Source: JAAYLU01 sp964458805 (GTDB lineage Bacteria > Synergistota > Synergistia > Synergistales > Aminobacteriaceae). Taken from it: 64,000 nucleotides of DNA. Shown here one piece after another: positions 29,660-38,652 of the stretch. The DNA is taken from assembly GCA_964458805.1 (NCBI GenBank), contig CAYWKH010000001.1:34605-98604 (forward strand), written 5' to 3'. Made by a program: the position numbers and the translations under genes. The notes under the pieces are model-generated. The model was given only the letters and a program-made list of their open reading frames with translations, searched no databases and was not told the origin of the DNA. Position 1 is the stretch's first letter, and every line of letters starts with the position of its first letter.

Positions 29660-30899
29660 AGAAGCGCCTCCTCTTCTCGGACCCCGGCAGGAAGGAGTCG
29701 GCGACGCACTCCCACAGGCCGGACGCCCTGTTCTCGATGGAGGCGAGGTCCCTCTCGGCGCCCCGCCCGTGCAGCAGAGGCTTCCCCCTCAACGGGAGCG
29801 AGGCCCTCTTTCGCATCGTCCTCAGCATCTCCACCCCCCTGTCGTTGGCGGCGAGCGGCTGTATGTAGGCGGGGCCGGACTCCTGCAGGCGAACGTTCTC
29901 CTCCTGCCCGATTCCGAGAAGCAGGTGGATGACGAGCCTCTGTATCCTGCCACGGGTGTACCTCCCGGTCACGCACTTCCCCACGAACTCCTCCCATGAG
30001 CCGCAATCGGCGGCCAGGCGCGAAAGCCTGTTGCCCACCCCCTCGCTCATCCCGGAATAAGCGGACAATGATTTCCTCGGGGTTCGAAGCAGCAGGGCCT
30101 TCGCAATCCTGAACAGGATCTCGCTGGAGGTCGCGCACCTGCCCTCCCTCAGGCGTCTAGCCAGGATGTCGACCGTGCTCCTTGGCATCGAGGCTAGGAC
30201 GCTCTCCAGCCCGTTTTTGACCAGGGAGCGGCGGATCGCGGAGGCGCCTGCGAGGACTACGCCCCCCTCCGGAGCAGGAAGGGCCGAGTCGTGGTACCCG
30301 CCCCCGACCCTCTGGACGGGTATGCACTTGATGTCGCAGGGCGACCGGCGGATCCGCTCCATGTACGCCACCGCGAGCGAGTTGTTCGGCCGCGAGATGA
30401 ATTCGCCGTAGTTCGGATCGGCCTCCGACAGCGCGAGGACTCGGGCTTTCACGTAGGAAAAACCAGAATTAAGATGTTTTTTCAGAGAATCCTTGAAAGT
30501 TATTGGTTCCTGGACTAAAATATCCAGGAGTTGCGAGATGTCGAACCCGGGGTCCTCCATCCCGAAGGAGATGGAACGGACGATCCCGGTGGCCGCAAGG
30601 GTGTCCACCCCCCCGGCCGCGAACGCGCCTGCGCTATGGCAGGAGAAGAACGCCGGCAGCCCGAGCACCAGGTCGGCGCCCGCCGGCAGCGCGCACTCGG
30701 CGCGGTCCCACCTGCTCAGAAGGGCGGGCTCGCCCCTCTGGGTGAAGTTGGAGGAGAGGACGACCACGACACCATCCGCGCCCGACAGCTCCCTCGCCCG
30801 GGCGATATGATACTTGTGTCCGTTGTGCAGCGGGTTGTACTCGGCGATAATGCCGACGTTGTTATCATCTATGGCGGCAGGCCCCCTTTCACGATCCAA
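29619..30899 (-). CDS. tmcAL: tRNA(Met) cytidine acetate ligase TmcAL
   Basis: Makes N4-acetylcytidine at the wobble base of elongator tRNA-Met using acetate and ATP (Bacillus YlbM). The nucleotidyltransferase motif GIIAEYNPLHNGHKYHI is near residue 16, followed by SSNFTQRGEPAL and a C-terminal helical domain. The start is uncertain: the TTG at 30899 overlaps a predicted -10 box, while an ATA at 30872 has AAAGGGGG nine bases before it and would fit the family (family proteins begin a few residues before GIIAEYNP). It is divergent from ackA, which is apt for an acetate-using enzyme. Confidence 0.88.
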   Translation of the reverse strand: MDRERGPAAIDDNNVGIIAEYNPLHNGHKYHIARARELSGADGVVVVLSSNFTQRGEPALLSRWDRAECALPAGADLVLGLPAFFSCHSAGAFAAGGVDTLAATGIVRSISFGMEDPGFDISQLLDILVQEPITFKDSLKKHLNSGFSYVKARVLALSEADPNYGEFISRPNNSLAVAYMERIRRSPCDIKCIPVQRVGGGYHDSALPAPEGGVVLAGASAIRRSLVKNGLESVLASMPRSTVDILARRLREGRCATSSEILFRIAKALLLRTPRKSLSAYSGMSEGVGNRLSRLAADCGSWEEFVGKCVTGRYTRGRIQRLVIHLLLGIGQEENVRLQESGPAYIQPLAANDRGVEMLRTMRKRASLPLRGKPLLHGRGAERDLASIENRASGLWECVADSFLPGSEKRRRFFTGRGCAAEGSAP

Positions 30900-30927
30900 G
30901 ATACACCCCGTGAAAGCGCCTGGTCAA
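30898..30927 (-). promoter_or_regulatory. Candidate promoter for tmcAL
   Basis: On the minus strand TTGACC, an 18-base spacer and TATCTT preceded by TG. If used, the transcript would begin after the TTG at 30899, arguing against that start codon. Confidence 0.4.
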
Positions 30928-30950
30928 GACGAGAGGAAGGGAATGTTCTC

Positions 30951-32147
30951 ATGAAGGTTTTGGTCGTCAACTGCGGCAGTTCGTCCCTCAAGTACCAGCT
31001 TTTCGACATGACCGACGAGTCCGTGCTCGCGAAGGGCCTGGTCGAGAGGATCGGCATCGAAGGCTCGCGCATCAAGCACACCAGGACGGGTATGGACACT
31101 GTGATCAAGAACATCGACATACCGAATCACAAGGCGGCGTTCAAGATCGTGGCCGCCGAGCTGCTGGACCCGGTGAACGGCGTGCTGAAGAGCCTGGACG
31201 AGCTGTCCGCGGTCGGACACAGGGTTGTGCACGCTGGCGAGCGCTACGCCGGGTCCGTGCTAATCACCCACGATGTGATAGACGCGCTCGAGGAGTGTGT
31301 CCCGCTGGCCCCGCTCCACAACCCCGCCAACCTGATGGGCATCTACGCGGTGACGGAGGAGCTGCCCAACATTCCCCAGATCGGGGTGTTCGACACGGCC
31401 TTCCACCAGACGATGCCGGGGTGTGCGTACATGTACGGCATCCCCTACCACTACTACGAGAAGTACAGGGTGCGCCGCTACGGCTTTCACGGCACCAGCC
31501 ACTTCTACGTCTCCCGCAGGGCTGCCGAGATTCTCGGCAGGCCGATCGAGTCCCTCAACATCGTGACCTGCCACATGGGGAACGGCAGCTCGATCACAGC
31601 GGTGAAGGGTGGCATCTCCGTGGACACCAGCATGGGTTTCAGCCCTCTGCCCGGCATCATCATGGGGACGAGATCGGGCGACGTAGACGCGCTCCTGGTC
31701 TCCTACCTAGAGGAGCACGAGGCCATAGACAGCAAGGCGATGAGCCACGTGCTGAACAAGGAGAGCGGCCTGCTCGGCATATCCGGCGTGAGCAGCGACC
31801 TCAGGGATATCGAGGAGGCGGCCGACGCCGGCAACGCCAGGGCGAAGCTCGCGGAGGAGATGCTCTGCTACGGGGCCAAGAAGTACGTGGGGTCGTACGC
31901 AGCGGCCATGGGCGGCATAGACGTCCTGGTCTTCACGGCCGGCATAGGCGAGAACAGCAGCCGCACTCGGGAGAAGATATGCGAGGGGCTCGAGTTCATG
32001 GGGATCAGGATAGACAGGGCCAGGAACAACGTCCGCGCCAAGGAGGCCATTATCAGCACGGACGACAGCCGTGTCACGGTCATGGTAGTTCCCACCGACG
32101 AGGAGCTGGTGATAGCCCGCGACACCAAGAGGATCGCGATCGGCTGA
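30951..32147 (+). CDS. ackA: Acetate kinase
   Basis: Acetyl phosphate plus ADP to acetate plus ATP, the ATP-yielding end of pyruvate fermentation. The ASKHA signatures LVVNCGSSSLKYQLFDM at the start, HGTSHFYVS, NGSSITAVKGG and TGIGENS are intact; 398 residues. AGGAAGGG lies ten bases before the ATG. No pta gene is adjacent, so phosphotransacetylase must be elsewhere. Paired functionally with nifJ. Confidence 0.97.
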   Translation: MKVLVVNCGSSSLKYQLFDMTDESVLAKGLVERIGIEGSRIKHTRTGMDTVIKNIDIPNHKAAFKIVAAELLDPVNGVLKSLDELSAVGHRVVHAGERYAGSVLITHDVIDALEECVPLAPLHNPANLMGIYAVTEELPNIPQIGVFDTAFHQTMPGCAYMYGIPYHYYEKYRVRRYGFHGTSHFYVSRRAAEILGRPIESLNIVTCHMGNGSSITAVKGGISVDTSMGFSPLPGIIMGTRSGDVDALLVSYLEEHEAIDSKAMSHVLNKESGLLGISGVSSDLRDIEEAADAGNARAKLAEEMLCYGAKKYVGSYAAAMGGIDVLVFTAGIGENSSRTREKICEGLEFMGIRIDRARNNVRAKEAIISTDDSRVTVMVVPTDEELVIARDTKRIAIG

Positions 32148-32173
32148 GGCCGGACGAAGAGGGAGGTGCGATC

Positions 32174-32770
32174 TTGCCGATAACCGAGAAGCCTGCCTCC
32201 TGGCGATTCGAGATCGACCTCCCGGAGCTCGGCGACGAGTACGCGAGGACGGAGGGGCACTGGGAGCTCCACGATCTCCTGAAGGGCAGGGAGGATGACG
32301 CCGCCATTCTGTACGGCGGGCTGACATTCCAACTCGCGTCTCCCCTGCGGGTTGACGTCGAGGCCGCCTGGGCCGGAGAGAGCCTGGCCGTTACCATAAG
32401 GCTCGAGTGCAGCCTGTCCTCGCAATGTTCCAGGTGTTTAGAGCCGGCGCATATTGAAATTCTCGAGGATTTCATGTATCTTTACTCATTGCGGCAGGAT
32501 TTGAAAAAACGGGGGACCGAGGAGGAGGCGGACGAGTTCCGCACGGTAAGGGTGCCCTGCTGGAAGGGAGCCCTGGATCTGTCGGACCAGGTCTTCGAGA
32601 GCCTGGTGCTCGCGCTGCCCTCGCGCGTGCTGTGCGCGCCGGACTGCCGGGGCATCTGTCCGGGGTGCGGCAAGTCGCTTAACCGCGAGGAGTGCGTCTG
32701 CGCTGCGCAGGAGATCGACCCCAGGTTCGGGGGGCTCACGACAGTTGAATTCGAGCGGCAAACAGAGTGA
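32174..32770 (+). CDS. yceD: YceD family protein (DUF177)
   Basis: Conserved protein encoded before rpmF in most bacteria and needed for normal 23S rRNA/L32 homeostasis. The 198 residues contain the family core CSRCLEP and the C-terminal CAPDCRGICPGCGKSLN with paired cysteines that probably bind zinc. It starts at TTG with GGGAGG seven bases before. The stop is 18 bases from rpmF, so the two are co-transcribed. Confidence 0.88.
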   Translation: MPITEKPASWRFEIDLPELGDEYARTEGHWELHDLLKGREDDAAILYGGLTFQLASPLRVDVEAAWAGESLAVTIRLECSLSSQCSRCLEPAHIEILEDFMYLYSLRQDLKKRGTEEEADEFRTVRVPCWKGALDLSDQVFESLVLALPSRVLCAPDCRGICPGCGKSLNREECVCAAQEIDPRFGGLTTVEFERQTE

Positions 32771-32788
32771 AAAGGAGGGAAGTGCAGA

Positions 32789-32992
32789 ATGGCGACGCCG
32801 AAAAGCAGGGTTTCCCATGCCCGTACGCATAAAAGAAAATCGGTGTGGATCGGATCTGCGAAGGGGCCTGAGCTCACCACCTGCCCGCACTGCGGAGAGG
32901 TGATCATGAACTACAGGGCCTGCGGGGAGTGCGGCTACTACCGGGGTAGAAAGGTCATGGAGACCGCGGCCGACGCGAAGGCCAAGGAGTAG
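32789..32992 (+). CDS. rpmF: Ribosomal protein L32
   Basis: Large-subunit protein of 67 residues. ATPKSRVSHARTHKRKS is the L32 N-terminus, and CPHCGEVIMNYRACGECGYYRGRKV gives the zinc-ribbon form with four cysteines (CxxC...CxxC). AAAGGAGGGAAG precedes the ATG. Followed directly by a terminator. Confidence 0.97.
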   Translation: MATPKSRVSHARTHKRKSVWIGSAKGPELTTCPHCGEVIMNYRACGECGYYRGRKVMETAADAKAKE

Positions 32993-33017
32993 CCGGCGCG
33001 GAGGTGCGCAGTTTGCG

Positions 33018-33048
33018 AAAGAGGAGGGGAAGCCCCTCCTCTTTTTTT
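33018..33048 (+). terminator. Rho-independent terminator after rpmF
   Basis: AAAGAGGAGGGG/CCCCTCCTCTTT with a three-base loop, ending in a run of seven T. Confidence 0.86.
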
Positions 33049-33068
33049 ATTCCCGCCCGGCCGACCTA

Positions 33069-33097
33069 TTGACCGCCCTTTGGGACGTCGCTATACT
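33069..33097 (+). promoter_or_regulatory. Promoter of the fapR fatty-acid operon
   Basis: TTGACC and TATACT separated by 17 bases. The predicted start, near 33104, lies about 16 bases before the FapR-like operator, so a bound repressor would block early elongation or polymerase escape. Confidence 0.62.
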
Positions 33098-33113
33098 TAC
33101 CTAGTCGTGAGAG

Positions 33114-33749
33114 TTGATCTTACGATCAGGTACTAACCGAGGGGAGGCGGCTTCGATCAAATCCCAGAGAAAGAAAAACCGGCAGGAGAAGTTGCTCAAA
33201 CTCATCGACCAGAACCCCCTGGCTACCGACGAGCAGCTCGCGGAGGCCTTCTCAGTGAGCGTCAGCACGATTCGGCTGGACAGGGCCCTCCTCGGCGTAC
33301 CCGAGCTGCGCGAAAGGATGAAGTCCATGGCGCAGAAGGCCACCAGCAGGCTGCGCTCGCTGAAGCAGAGCGAGGTCGTCGGTGACCTCCTGGAGCTGGA
33401 GCCGAACAGGTGGGCCCTCTCGATCCTGGACACCCGCAGAGAGATGGCCTTCCGGGACACGGATATCGTCTGGGATCACTACATATATGCACAGGCCAGC
33501 TCGATCGCGATCGCGGTTGTCGAGGCGGACTTCGTGCTGGTCGACTCCATGAGAGGCGAGTTCAAGGGGCACGTCCGCGTGGGCGACTCCCTGGTGGCGC
33601 GGGCCAAGGTCGGCGTCCACAAGGAGGACAAGTACATAGTAAGCGTCAGGACGAAGGTCGGCGACAGGGAGGTCTTCGTCGGGAGGTTCATTGCGGCCGT
33701 GATGGAAAAGGGATCCTTCGAGGAATCAAGAGAGGTGAGCTCCGTTTGA
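33114..33749 (+). CDS. fapR: Fatty-acid/phospholipid synthesis repressor FapR
   Basis: Malonyl-CoA-sensing repressor of lipid synthesis. An N-terminal DeoR-like helix-turn-helix (TDEQLAEAFSVSVSTIRLDRALLGVPELRER) is followed by a linker helix and a hot-dog ligand domain (residues about 80-200). The first usable codon is TTG at 33114, but its ribosome site is poor and 14 non-conserved residues would be added. An ATC at 33156, nine bases after GGGGAGG, gives the family N-terminus (KSQRKKNRQ). Its downstream genes are the classic FapR regulon. Confidence 0.9.
   Translation: MILRSGTNRGEAASIKSQRKKNRQEKLLKLIDQNPLATDEQLAEAFSVSVSTIRLDRALLGVPELRERMKSMAQKATSRLRSLKQSEVVGDLLELEPNRWALSILDTRREMAFRDTDIVWDHYIYAQASSIAIAVVEADFVLVDSMRGEFKGHVRVGDSLVARAKVGVHKEDKYIVSVRTKVGDREVFVGRFIAAVMEKGSFEESREVSSV
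33120..33136. promoter_or_regulatory. FapR-like operator
   Basis: TTACGATCAGGTACTAA resembles the 17-bp FapR palindrome (TTAGTACCTGGTACTAA-type): the right half GGTACTAA is perfect and the left half degenerate, 12 of 17 positions by eye. It sits in the fapR leader, consistent with autoregulation and malonyl-CoA control of the whole operon. Confidence 0.55.
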
Positions 33750-34735
33750 TTATTGCCGTTGACGCGATGGGAGGCGACCATGGCCCCTCCGAGATCTGCA
33801 GGGCCGCACTGATGGCGTGCGCAGAGTACGACGACCTGGACATCGTGCTCGTCGGGTCCGCCACGGTCATGGAACCGCTGCTCGAGAGGGCCGATTCAAC
33901 TGTATCCAGGAGAATAAGCATCGTGCACACCGACGAACGGGTTGAGATGAACGAGCATCCGACCCTCGCGATCCGCAAGAAGAGGACCTCCAGCATTCGC
34001 CTGGCGATGGAGATGGTGCGGGCGGGCGAGGCCTCCGGGTGTGTGTCGGCCGGCAACACCGGCGCGGTGGTGGCGGGCGGAGTGCTGGTTGTAGGCAGGA
34101 TCTCAGGGATTGACCGGCCCGCGCTGGGGGTGGCCCTGCCGACCCTCAACAAATATACGTTTCTCCTCGACGTAGGCGCGAACGTGAGGAACAAGCCGTT
34201 CCACCTCTACCAGTTCGCGCACATGGGAAACATCTACTCCAAGCGGATCCTGGGCGTGGCCGACCCGCAGATCGCGCTGCTGTCCAACGGGTCGGAGGAT
34301 ATAAAGGGCGACGAGGCGGTCTCCGGGGCCAAGGCCCTGATTGCGCAGAGCGCCCTGAACTTCACCGGCTACGTGGAGGGGGACGACATCCCCTACAGCA
34401 GGGCCGACGTCGTCGTCTGCGACGGCTTCTCGGGGAATATCGTGCTGAAGTTCGCCGAGGGGCTGATGACAGCCGCGGCCTCCCTGCTCAAGGAGGAGAT
34501 CGGCCAGAGGGTGCTGCCGAAGGTGGGGATGCTGTTCATGCTCCCCATGATGAAGGACCTGATGGCCCGCTTTCACTACGAGAAGCACGGGGGCACGCCC
34601 CTGCTCGGAGTGAACGGCGCTGTGATAAAGGCCCACGGACGGTCGAAGGCGCCTGCAATCGTAAGCGCACTGCGCGTGGCCAGGAATTTCGTAAAACAGA
34701 ACGGCGTGGAGCAGATAAGAGAAGAGTTGGGATAA
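33746..34735 (+). CDS. plsX: Phosphate acyltransferase PlsX
   Basis: Transfers acyl groups from acyl-ACP to phosphate, feeding PlsY/PlsC. IAVDAMGGDHGPSEI is the N-terminal signature; SAGNTGAVVAGG, LDVGANV and VCDGFSGNIVLK follow in order. 329 residues. The TTG at 33746 overlaps the fapR stop; AGGTGA lies about seven bases before. Second gene of the fap operon. Confidence 0.95.
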   Translation: MIIAVDAMGGDHGPSEICRAALMACAEYDDLDIVLVGSATVMEPLLERADSTVSRRISIVHTDERVEMNEHPTLAIRKKRTSSIRLAMEMVRAGEASGCVSAGNTGAVVAGGVLVVGRISGIDRPALGVALPTLNKYTFLLDVGANVRNKPFHLYQFAHMGNIYSKRILGVADPQIALLSNGSEDIKGDEAVSGAKALIAQSALNFTGYVEGDDIPYSRADVVVCDGFSGNIVLKFAEGLMTAAASLLKEEIGQRVLPKVGMLFMLPMMKDLMARFHYEKHGGTPLLGVNGAVIKAHGRSKAPAIVSALRVARNFVKQNGVEQIREELG

Positions 34736-34747
34736 AGGAGGCGCCTA

Positions 34748-35743
34748 ATGGCATTTTTCAAGGGAGTGCCAGTCGCCATCAGCGGGACGGGAATGTACGT
34801 CCCGGACAGAGTGCTCACGAACGAGGACCTGTCGAGGATGGTCGACACGAGCGACGAGTGGATACGAGATAGGACCGGCATCCGGAGAAGGCACATCGCG
34901 GAGGCGGGAGAGCTTACCAGCGAGGTCGCGCTGAAGGCCGGCCGAGCCGCTCTGGAGGCTGCGGGGGTAGTGCCCTCGGAGGTCGACATGGTGATGGTGG
35001 CGACGAACAGCCCGGACACCCTCTTCCCCGGGGTGGCGCCGAAGGTCCAGGGGATGCTGGGGGCGGGCAGGGCGGGCGCGTTCGACGTCCAGTCCGGCTG
35101 CACGAGCGGCGTCTACTTGATGGCCGTGGCCGCGGCGGGGATAGCGTCCGGCATCTGGAGGAACGTCCTGGTCATCGGGGCCGAGGTCCTGTCGCCGATA
35201 GTGGACTGGACCGACCGGAACACCTGCGTGCTGTTCGGGGACGGGGCGGGGGCGGTGCTGCTGTCCCCCTCCGGCGGGAACGGTCGCTTCCTGTCGGCGG
35301 AGCTGCGGTCCGATGGCACGAAGCACGACCAGATAACCTTTCCCGGCGGGCTCGTGGAGAACCCGGCGTCGCACGAGACTGTAGAGCAGAAGAAGCACTA
35401 CGTGACTATGAAGGGCAACGACGTCTTCAAGTTCGTCAACCGTGTGATACCCCCCTTTCTGAAGGAGCTCTGCGAGGACTCGGGCCTGTACCCGGAGGAG
35501 ATCGACTGGTGGTTCTTCCACCAGGCGAATCAGAGGATAATCGAGAGGGCGGCGGAGAGGCTGGGCATAGCCTCCGAGAAGGTATTCATCAATCTGGACG
35601 AGTACGGCAACACCTCCGCGGCATCGGTTTTTATCGCGCTGTCGGAGTTCGTGAAGCAGGGGAGACTTCTGCCCGGTCAGAGGCTGCTCTTCACCGCTTT
35701 CGGAGCGGGCATGACCTACGGAGGTGTTATCTATGAGACCTGA
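34748..35743 (+). CDS. fabH: 3-oxoacyl-ACP synthase III (FabH)
   Basis: Condenses acetyl-CoA or branched acyl-CoA with malonyl-ACP to start fatty-acid chains. The GIRRRHIA, SGCTSGVYLM (catalytic Cys near 118), WWFFHQANQRII (His) and EYGNTSAAS (Asn) motifs are in place. 331 residues. It overlaps fabK by 11 bases. Confidence 0.95.
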   Translation: MAFFKGVPVAISGTGMYVPDRVLTNEDLSRMVDTSDEWIRDRTGIRRRHIAEAGELTSEVALKAGRAALEAAGVVPSEVDMVMVATNSPDTLFPGVAPKVQGMLGAGRAGAFDVQSGCTSGVYLMAVAAAGIASGIWRNVLVIGAEVLSPIVDWTDRNTCVLFGDGAGAVLLSPSGGNGRFLSAELRSDGTKHDQITFPGGLVENPASHETVEQKKHYVTMKGNDVFKFVNRVIPPFLKELCEDSGLYPEEIDWWFFHQANQRIIERAAERLGIASEKVFINLDEYGNTSAASVFIALSEFVKQGRLLPGQRLLFTAFGAGMTYGGVIYET

Positions 35744-36678
35744 TTATCGCGCAAACAGGGTGACCCGACTGCTTGGGTGCGCCTACCCCCTGATCCAGGG
35801 GGGGATGGCATGGGTCGCCAACGCCGAGCTCGCGGCCGCAGTGAGCAACGGAGGGGGTCTTGGTATCATCGCGGCGGCGAACATGCCCCCGGAGCTCCTT
35901 GAAAAAGAGCTCCTGAAGGTTCGCACCCTCACCGACAGGCCGTTCGGGCTGAACATAATGCTCATGTCGTCCACGGTGGAGGACGTCCTCGGACTGGTGG
36001 AAAAGTACGGCGTGCCCATCGTCACCACCAACACCAACAACCCAAACAAAATAATAGATCGCCTCAAACCCTCCGGCACCATCATAGTGCCGGTCATAGC
36101 CTCCGTGGCCCAGGCGAAGAGGGTGGAGAAGCAGGGGGCCGACGCCGTGGTCGCGGAGGGAATGGAGGCCGGCGGCCACATAGGAGAGATTACCACGATG
36201 GTGCTGGTCCCGCAGATTGTCGACGCTGTGAAGATCCCTGTCGTGGCGGCGGGGGGAATAGTCGATGGCCGCGGGGTCGCCGCCGCCTTCGCCCTGGGCG
36301 CCGAGGGAGTGCAGGTCGGAACGCGTTTCGTCTGCTGCACCGAGTCCACGGTCCACCCGGCGTACAAGGAGGCCATCATCGCGGCCCGTGACCGCAGCAA
36401 CGTGATCACCGGCCGGGCCACCGGACACCCTGTGAGATGCCTCAAGAACAAGCTGACGTCGCGCTTCGAGGAGCTGGAGAGGGAGGGCGCGCCGATCGAG
36501 GAGTACGAGAAGCTGGGCGCGGGCCGGCTCAGGGCGGCGGTTGTCGACGGGGACGTCGAGTGGGGGTCGCTCATGGCGGGGCAGAGCTCGGCGNNNNNNN
36601 NNNATAATCGAGGGCATGTTCTCCGGGGCCGAGAAGGTAATCGGGGGCCTCCGCCCCGACACAGACTCCGGGAGGTGA
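35733..36678 (+). CDS. fabK: Enoyl-ACP reductase II FabK (interrupted by an assembly gap)
   Basis: FMN-dependent NAD(P)H enoyl-ACP reductase, an alternative to FabI. TRLLGCAYPLIQGGMAWVA, AEGMEAGGHIGE (flavin site) and AAGGIVDGRGVAAAFALGAEGVQVGTRF identify it. Ten N at 36594-36603 fall after MAGQSSA; the C-terminus (IIEGMFSGAEKVI, then TGA at 36676) continues one frame over, so the true gap must be a multiple of three bases. With N counted as ten, a false fabK-fabD fusion frame appears. GGAGGT is eight bases before the ATG. Confidence 0.9.
36594..36603. other. Assembly gap (10 N) inside fabK
   Basis: Placeholder of unknown true size. FabK continues after it only if the missing length is divisible by three; compared with the family, perhaps up to about ten residues are absent. 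Confidence 0.95.
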
Positions 36679-36683
36679 ATGTT

Positions 36684-37637
36684 ATGGCATACGCTCTGCT
36701 CTTCCCGGGCCAGGGTTCCCAGTTCGCGGGAATGGGGCTTGACGTTCGCGACGCCTTCCCCTTGGCCGCCGAGGTGTTCAGGCGCGCCGACGACGCGCTC
36801 GCGTTCCCCCTGTCCAGGGTGATCTTCGAGGGTCCGGAGGAGGAGCTGAAAAAGACCGAGGTCACGCAGCCCGCCATTCTCACGGCGAGCATCGCAGTCC
36901 TGGCGGCGCTGAGGGATTCTGCCGGGCAGGAGCTGAATCCGGCGTTTCTTGCGGGGCACAGCCTTGGGGAGTATACTGCTCTGGTCGCGGGGGGGGCGCT
37001 GTCGCTCGAGGACTGCGTCCGCCTGGTCGCCACGCGGGGCAGGCTGATGCAGGAGGCGGTGCCGGAGGGGAAGGGCGCGATGGCCGCGATCCTCGGCCTC
37101 GACTCGAGCGCGGTGGAGGAGATCTGCGCCGAGGCGACACCGGGAGGGGAGTGCCAGCCGGCCAACTTCAACTCCCCCGGCCAGGTTGTCGTCTCCGGCG
37201 AGACCGGGGCCGTCCAGAGGGTCATGGACCTGGCGAAGACCAGTGGGGCGAAGAAGGTGGTCCCCCTCAACGTCAGCGCCCCGTTCCACAGCTCCCTGAT
37301 GAGACCGGTGGCGGACAGGCTCATGGAGGCGTTCGGCGAGTGCACCTGGAAGGAGCCGTCCGCGCCTGTAGTGTCCAACGCCTTCGCACGGCCGGTCTCC
37401 ACCGTGAAGGAGATACAGGGAGCCCTCTTCGACCAGACCTTCATGCCGGTGCTCTGGGACAGGTCGGTAAACTGGATGGCCGACGCAGGCGTCGGAGCCT
37501 TCCTGGAGATAGGCCCGGGCACGGTGCTCGCCGGACTGGTGAAGAAGTGCCGCAAGGGACTGGTGGTCCAATCGTGCGGCGCGGTGGGCGACATCGAAAA
37601 GACCGTCTCTGTCTTGAAGGGAGATGATGAGGCATGA
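36684..37637 (+). CDS. fabD: Malonyl-CoA:ACP transacylase
   Basis: Loads malonate onto ACP. LLFPGQGSQFAGMG opens the protein, LAGHSLGEYTALVA holds the catalytic Ser near 91, and the active-site His is in SAPFHSSLM. 317 residues. GGAGGTGAATGTT precedes the ATG at 36684; it is a separate gene from fabK. Its stop overlaps the fabG start as ATGA. Confidence 0.96.
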   Translation: MAYALLFPGQGSQFAGMGLDVRDAFPLAAEVFRRADDALAFPLSRVIFEGPEEELKKTEVTQPAILTASIAVLAALRDSAGQELNPAFLAGHSLGEYTALVAGGALSLEDCVRLVATRGRLMQEAVPEGKGAMAAILGLDSSAVEEICAEATPGGECQPANFNSPGQVVVSGETGAVQRVMDLAKTSGAKKVVPLNVSAPFHSSLMRPVADRLMEAFGECTWKEPSAPVVSNAFARPVSTVKEIQGALFDQTFMPVLWDRSVNWMADAGVGAFLEIGPGTVLAGLVKKCRKGLVVQSCGAVGDIEKTVSVLKGDDEA

Positions 37638-38374
37638 ACGGACGAACCGCCCTGGTCACCGGCGCTGGGAAAGGCATCGGACGCGCGGTTGCGCTCAGGC
37701 TCGCCGGGATGGGGTTCCAGGTTGCCGTTAACTACAGGAGCAGCGAGAAAGCGGCGCTCGAAGTTTGTGATATTATTGCCGCCGGGGGCGGGACGGCCTT
37801 CCCCGTTGGAGGCGACGTCTCCGACCCGGAGGAAGTCAGGCAGGTGTTCTCTCTGGTCGCCGAAAGGGCGGGCCCGGTCTCGGTCCTCGTCAACAACGCG
37901 GGGATCACGAGGGACGGACTTCTGCTGCGAATGAAGGACGACAACTGGACCTCGGTGCTGACCGCGAACCTGTCCTCCGTCTTCCTGTGCACAAGGGAGG
38001 CTATCCGGGGGATGGTCAGGGCCAAGTGGGGCAGGGTGATCAACATCGCCTCCGTGGTGGGGCTCATAGGCAATCCGGGGCAGGCCAACTACTGCGCGTC
38101 CAAGGCCGGCGTCATCGGGTTCACGAAGAGCGTGGCGAGAGAGTATGCCTCCAAGGGCATCACCGCGAATGCGGTAGCCCCCGGATTCATCGGCACCGAC
38201 ATGACCTTGGCGCTGCCCGCCGAGGCGAGGGAGGCGCTGTTGAAACAGGTCCCGGCCGGAAGACCCGGTGCTCCGGAGGATGTAGCCGGAGTCGTGGGGT
38301 TCCTGGCGTCCGAGGAGGCTTCGTATATAACTGGACAGGTCATAGCCGTAGACGGCGGAATGACCATGTGTTGA
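37634..38374 (+). CDS. fabG: 3-oxoacyl-ACP reductase FabG
   Basis: NADPH-dependent short-chain dehydrogenase for the first reduction of chain elongation. TGAGKGIGRAVALRLA is the nucleotide site, NNAG at about 90, Ser in NIASVVG, YCASKAG for the catalytic Tyr/Lys, and a C-terminal YITGQVIAVDGGMTM. 246 residues, standard size. Confidence 0.97.
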   Translation: MNGRTALVTGAGKGIGRAVALRLAGMGFQVAVNYRSSEKAALEVCDIIAAGGGTAFPVGGDVSDPEEVRQVFSLVAERAGPVSVLVNNAGITRDGLLLRMKDDNWTSVLTANLSSVFLCTREAIRGMVRAKWGRVINIASVVGLIGNPGQANYCASKAGVIGFTKSVAREYASKGITANAVAPGFIGTDMTLALPAEAREALLKQVPAGRPGAPEDVAGVVGFLASEEASYITGQVIAVDGGMTMC

Positions 38375-38400
38375 AAAAGTGCGAAGGGGGGTGAACGAGA

Positions 38401-38652
38401 ATGAAGAAAGAGGAGATGCTCGCTCGGTTGAAGGAGATAATCATCGACAGACTCGACGTCGAGGAGGACCAGATAGTTCCGGAGGCTTCCTTTGTGGAGG
38501 ACCTCGGGGCGGACTCCCTGGATATAGTTGAGCTCATCATGGGAATTGAAGAGGAGTTCGACATCGAGATCCCGGATGAGGACGCGGAGAAGCTCACCAG
38601 TGTCGGTGAGGCGATGAACTACACGCTGAGCAAACTCGGTGCGGACGAGTAG
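38401..38652 (+). CDS. acpP: Acyl carrier protein
   Basis: Acidic 83-residue carrier. The phosphopantetheine serine is in GADSLDIVEL near residue 40; flanking helices are typical. A KKEEMLARLKEI first helix starts the protein. GGGGGTGAACGAG precedes the ATG. Coupled between fabG and fabF. Confidence 0.97.
   Translation: MKKEEMLARLKEIIIDRLDVEEDQIVPEASFVEDLGADSLDIVELIMGIEEEFDIEIPDEDAEKLTSVGEAMNYTLSKLGADE

Noticed and set aside
35724..37637. 637-codon continuous frame joining fabK and fabD
   Set aside because: An artefact of ten N; after the gap the frame reads nonsense until the fabD ATG, while FabK continues in another frame to a stop at 36678.
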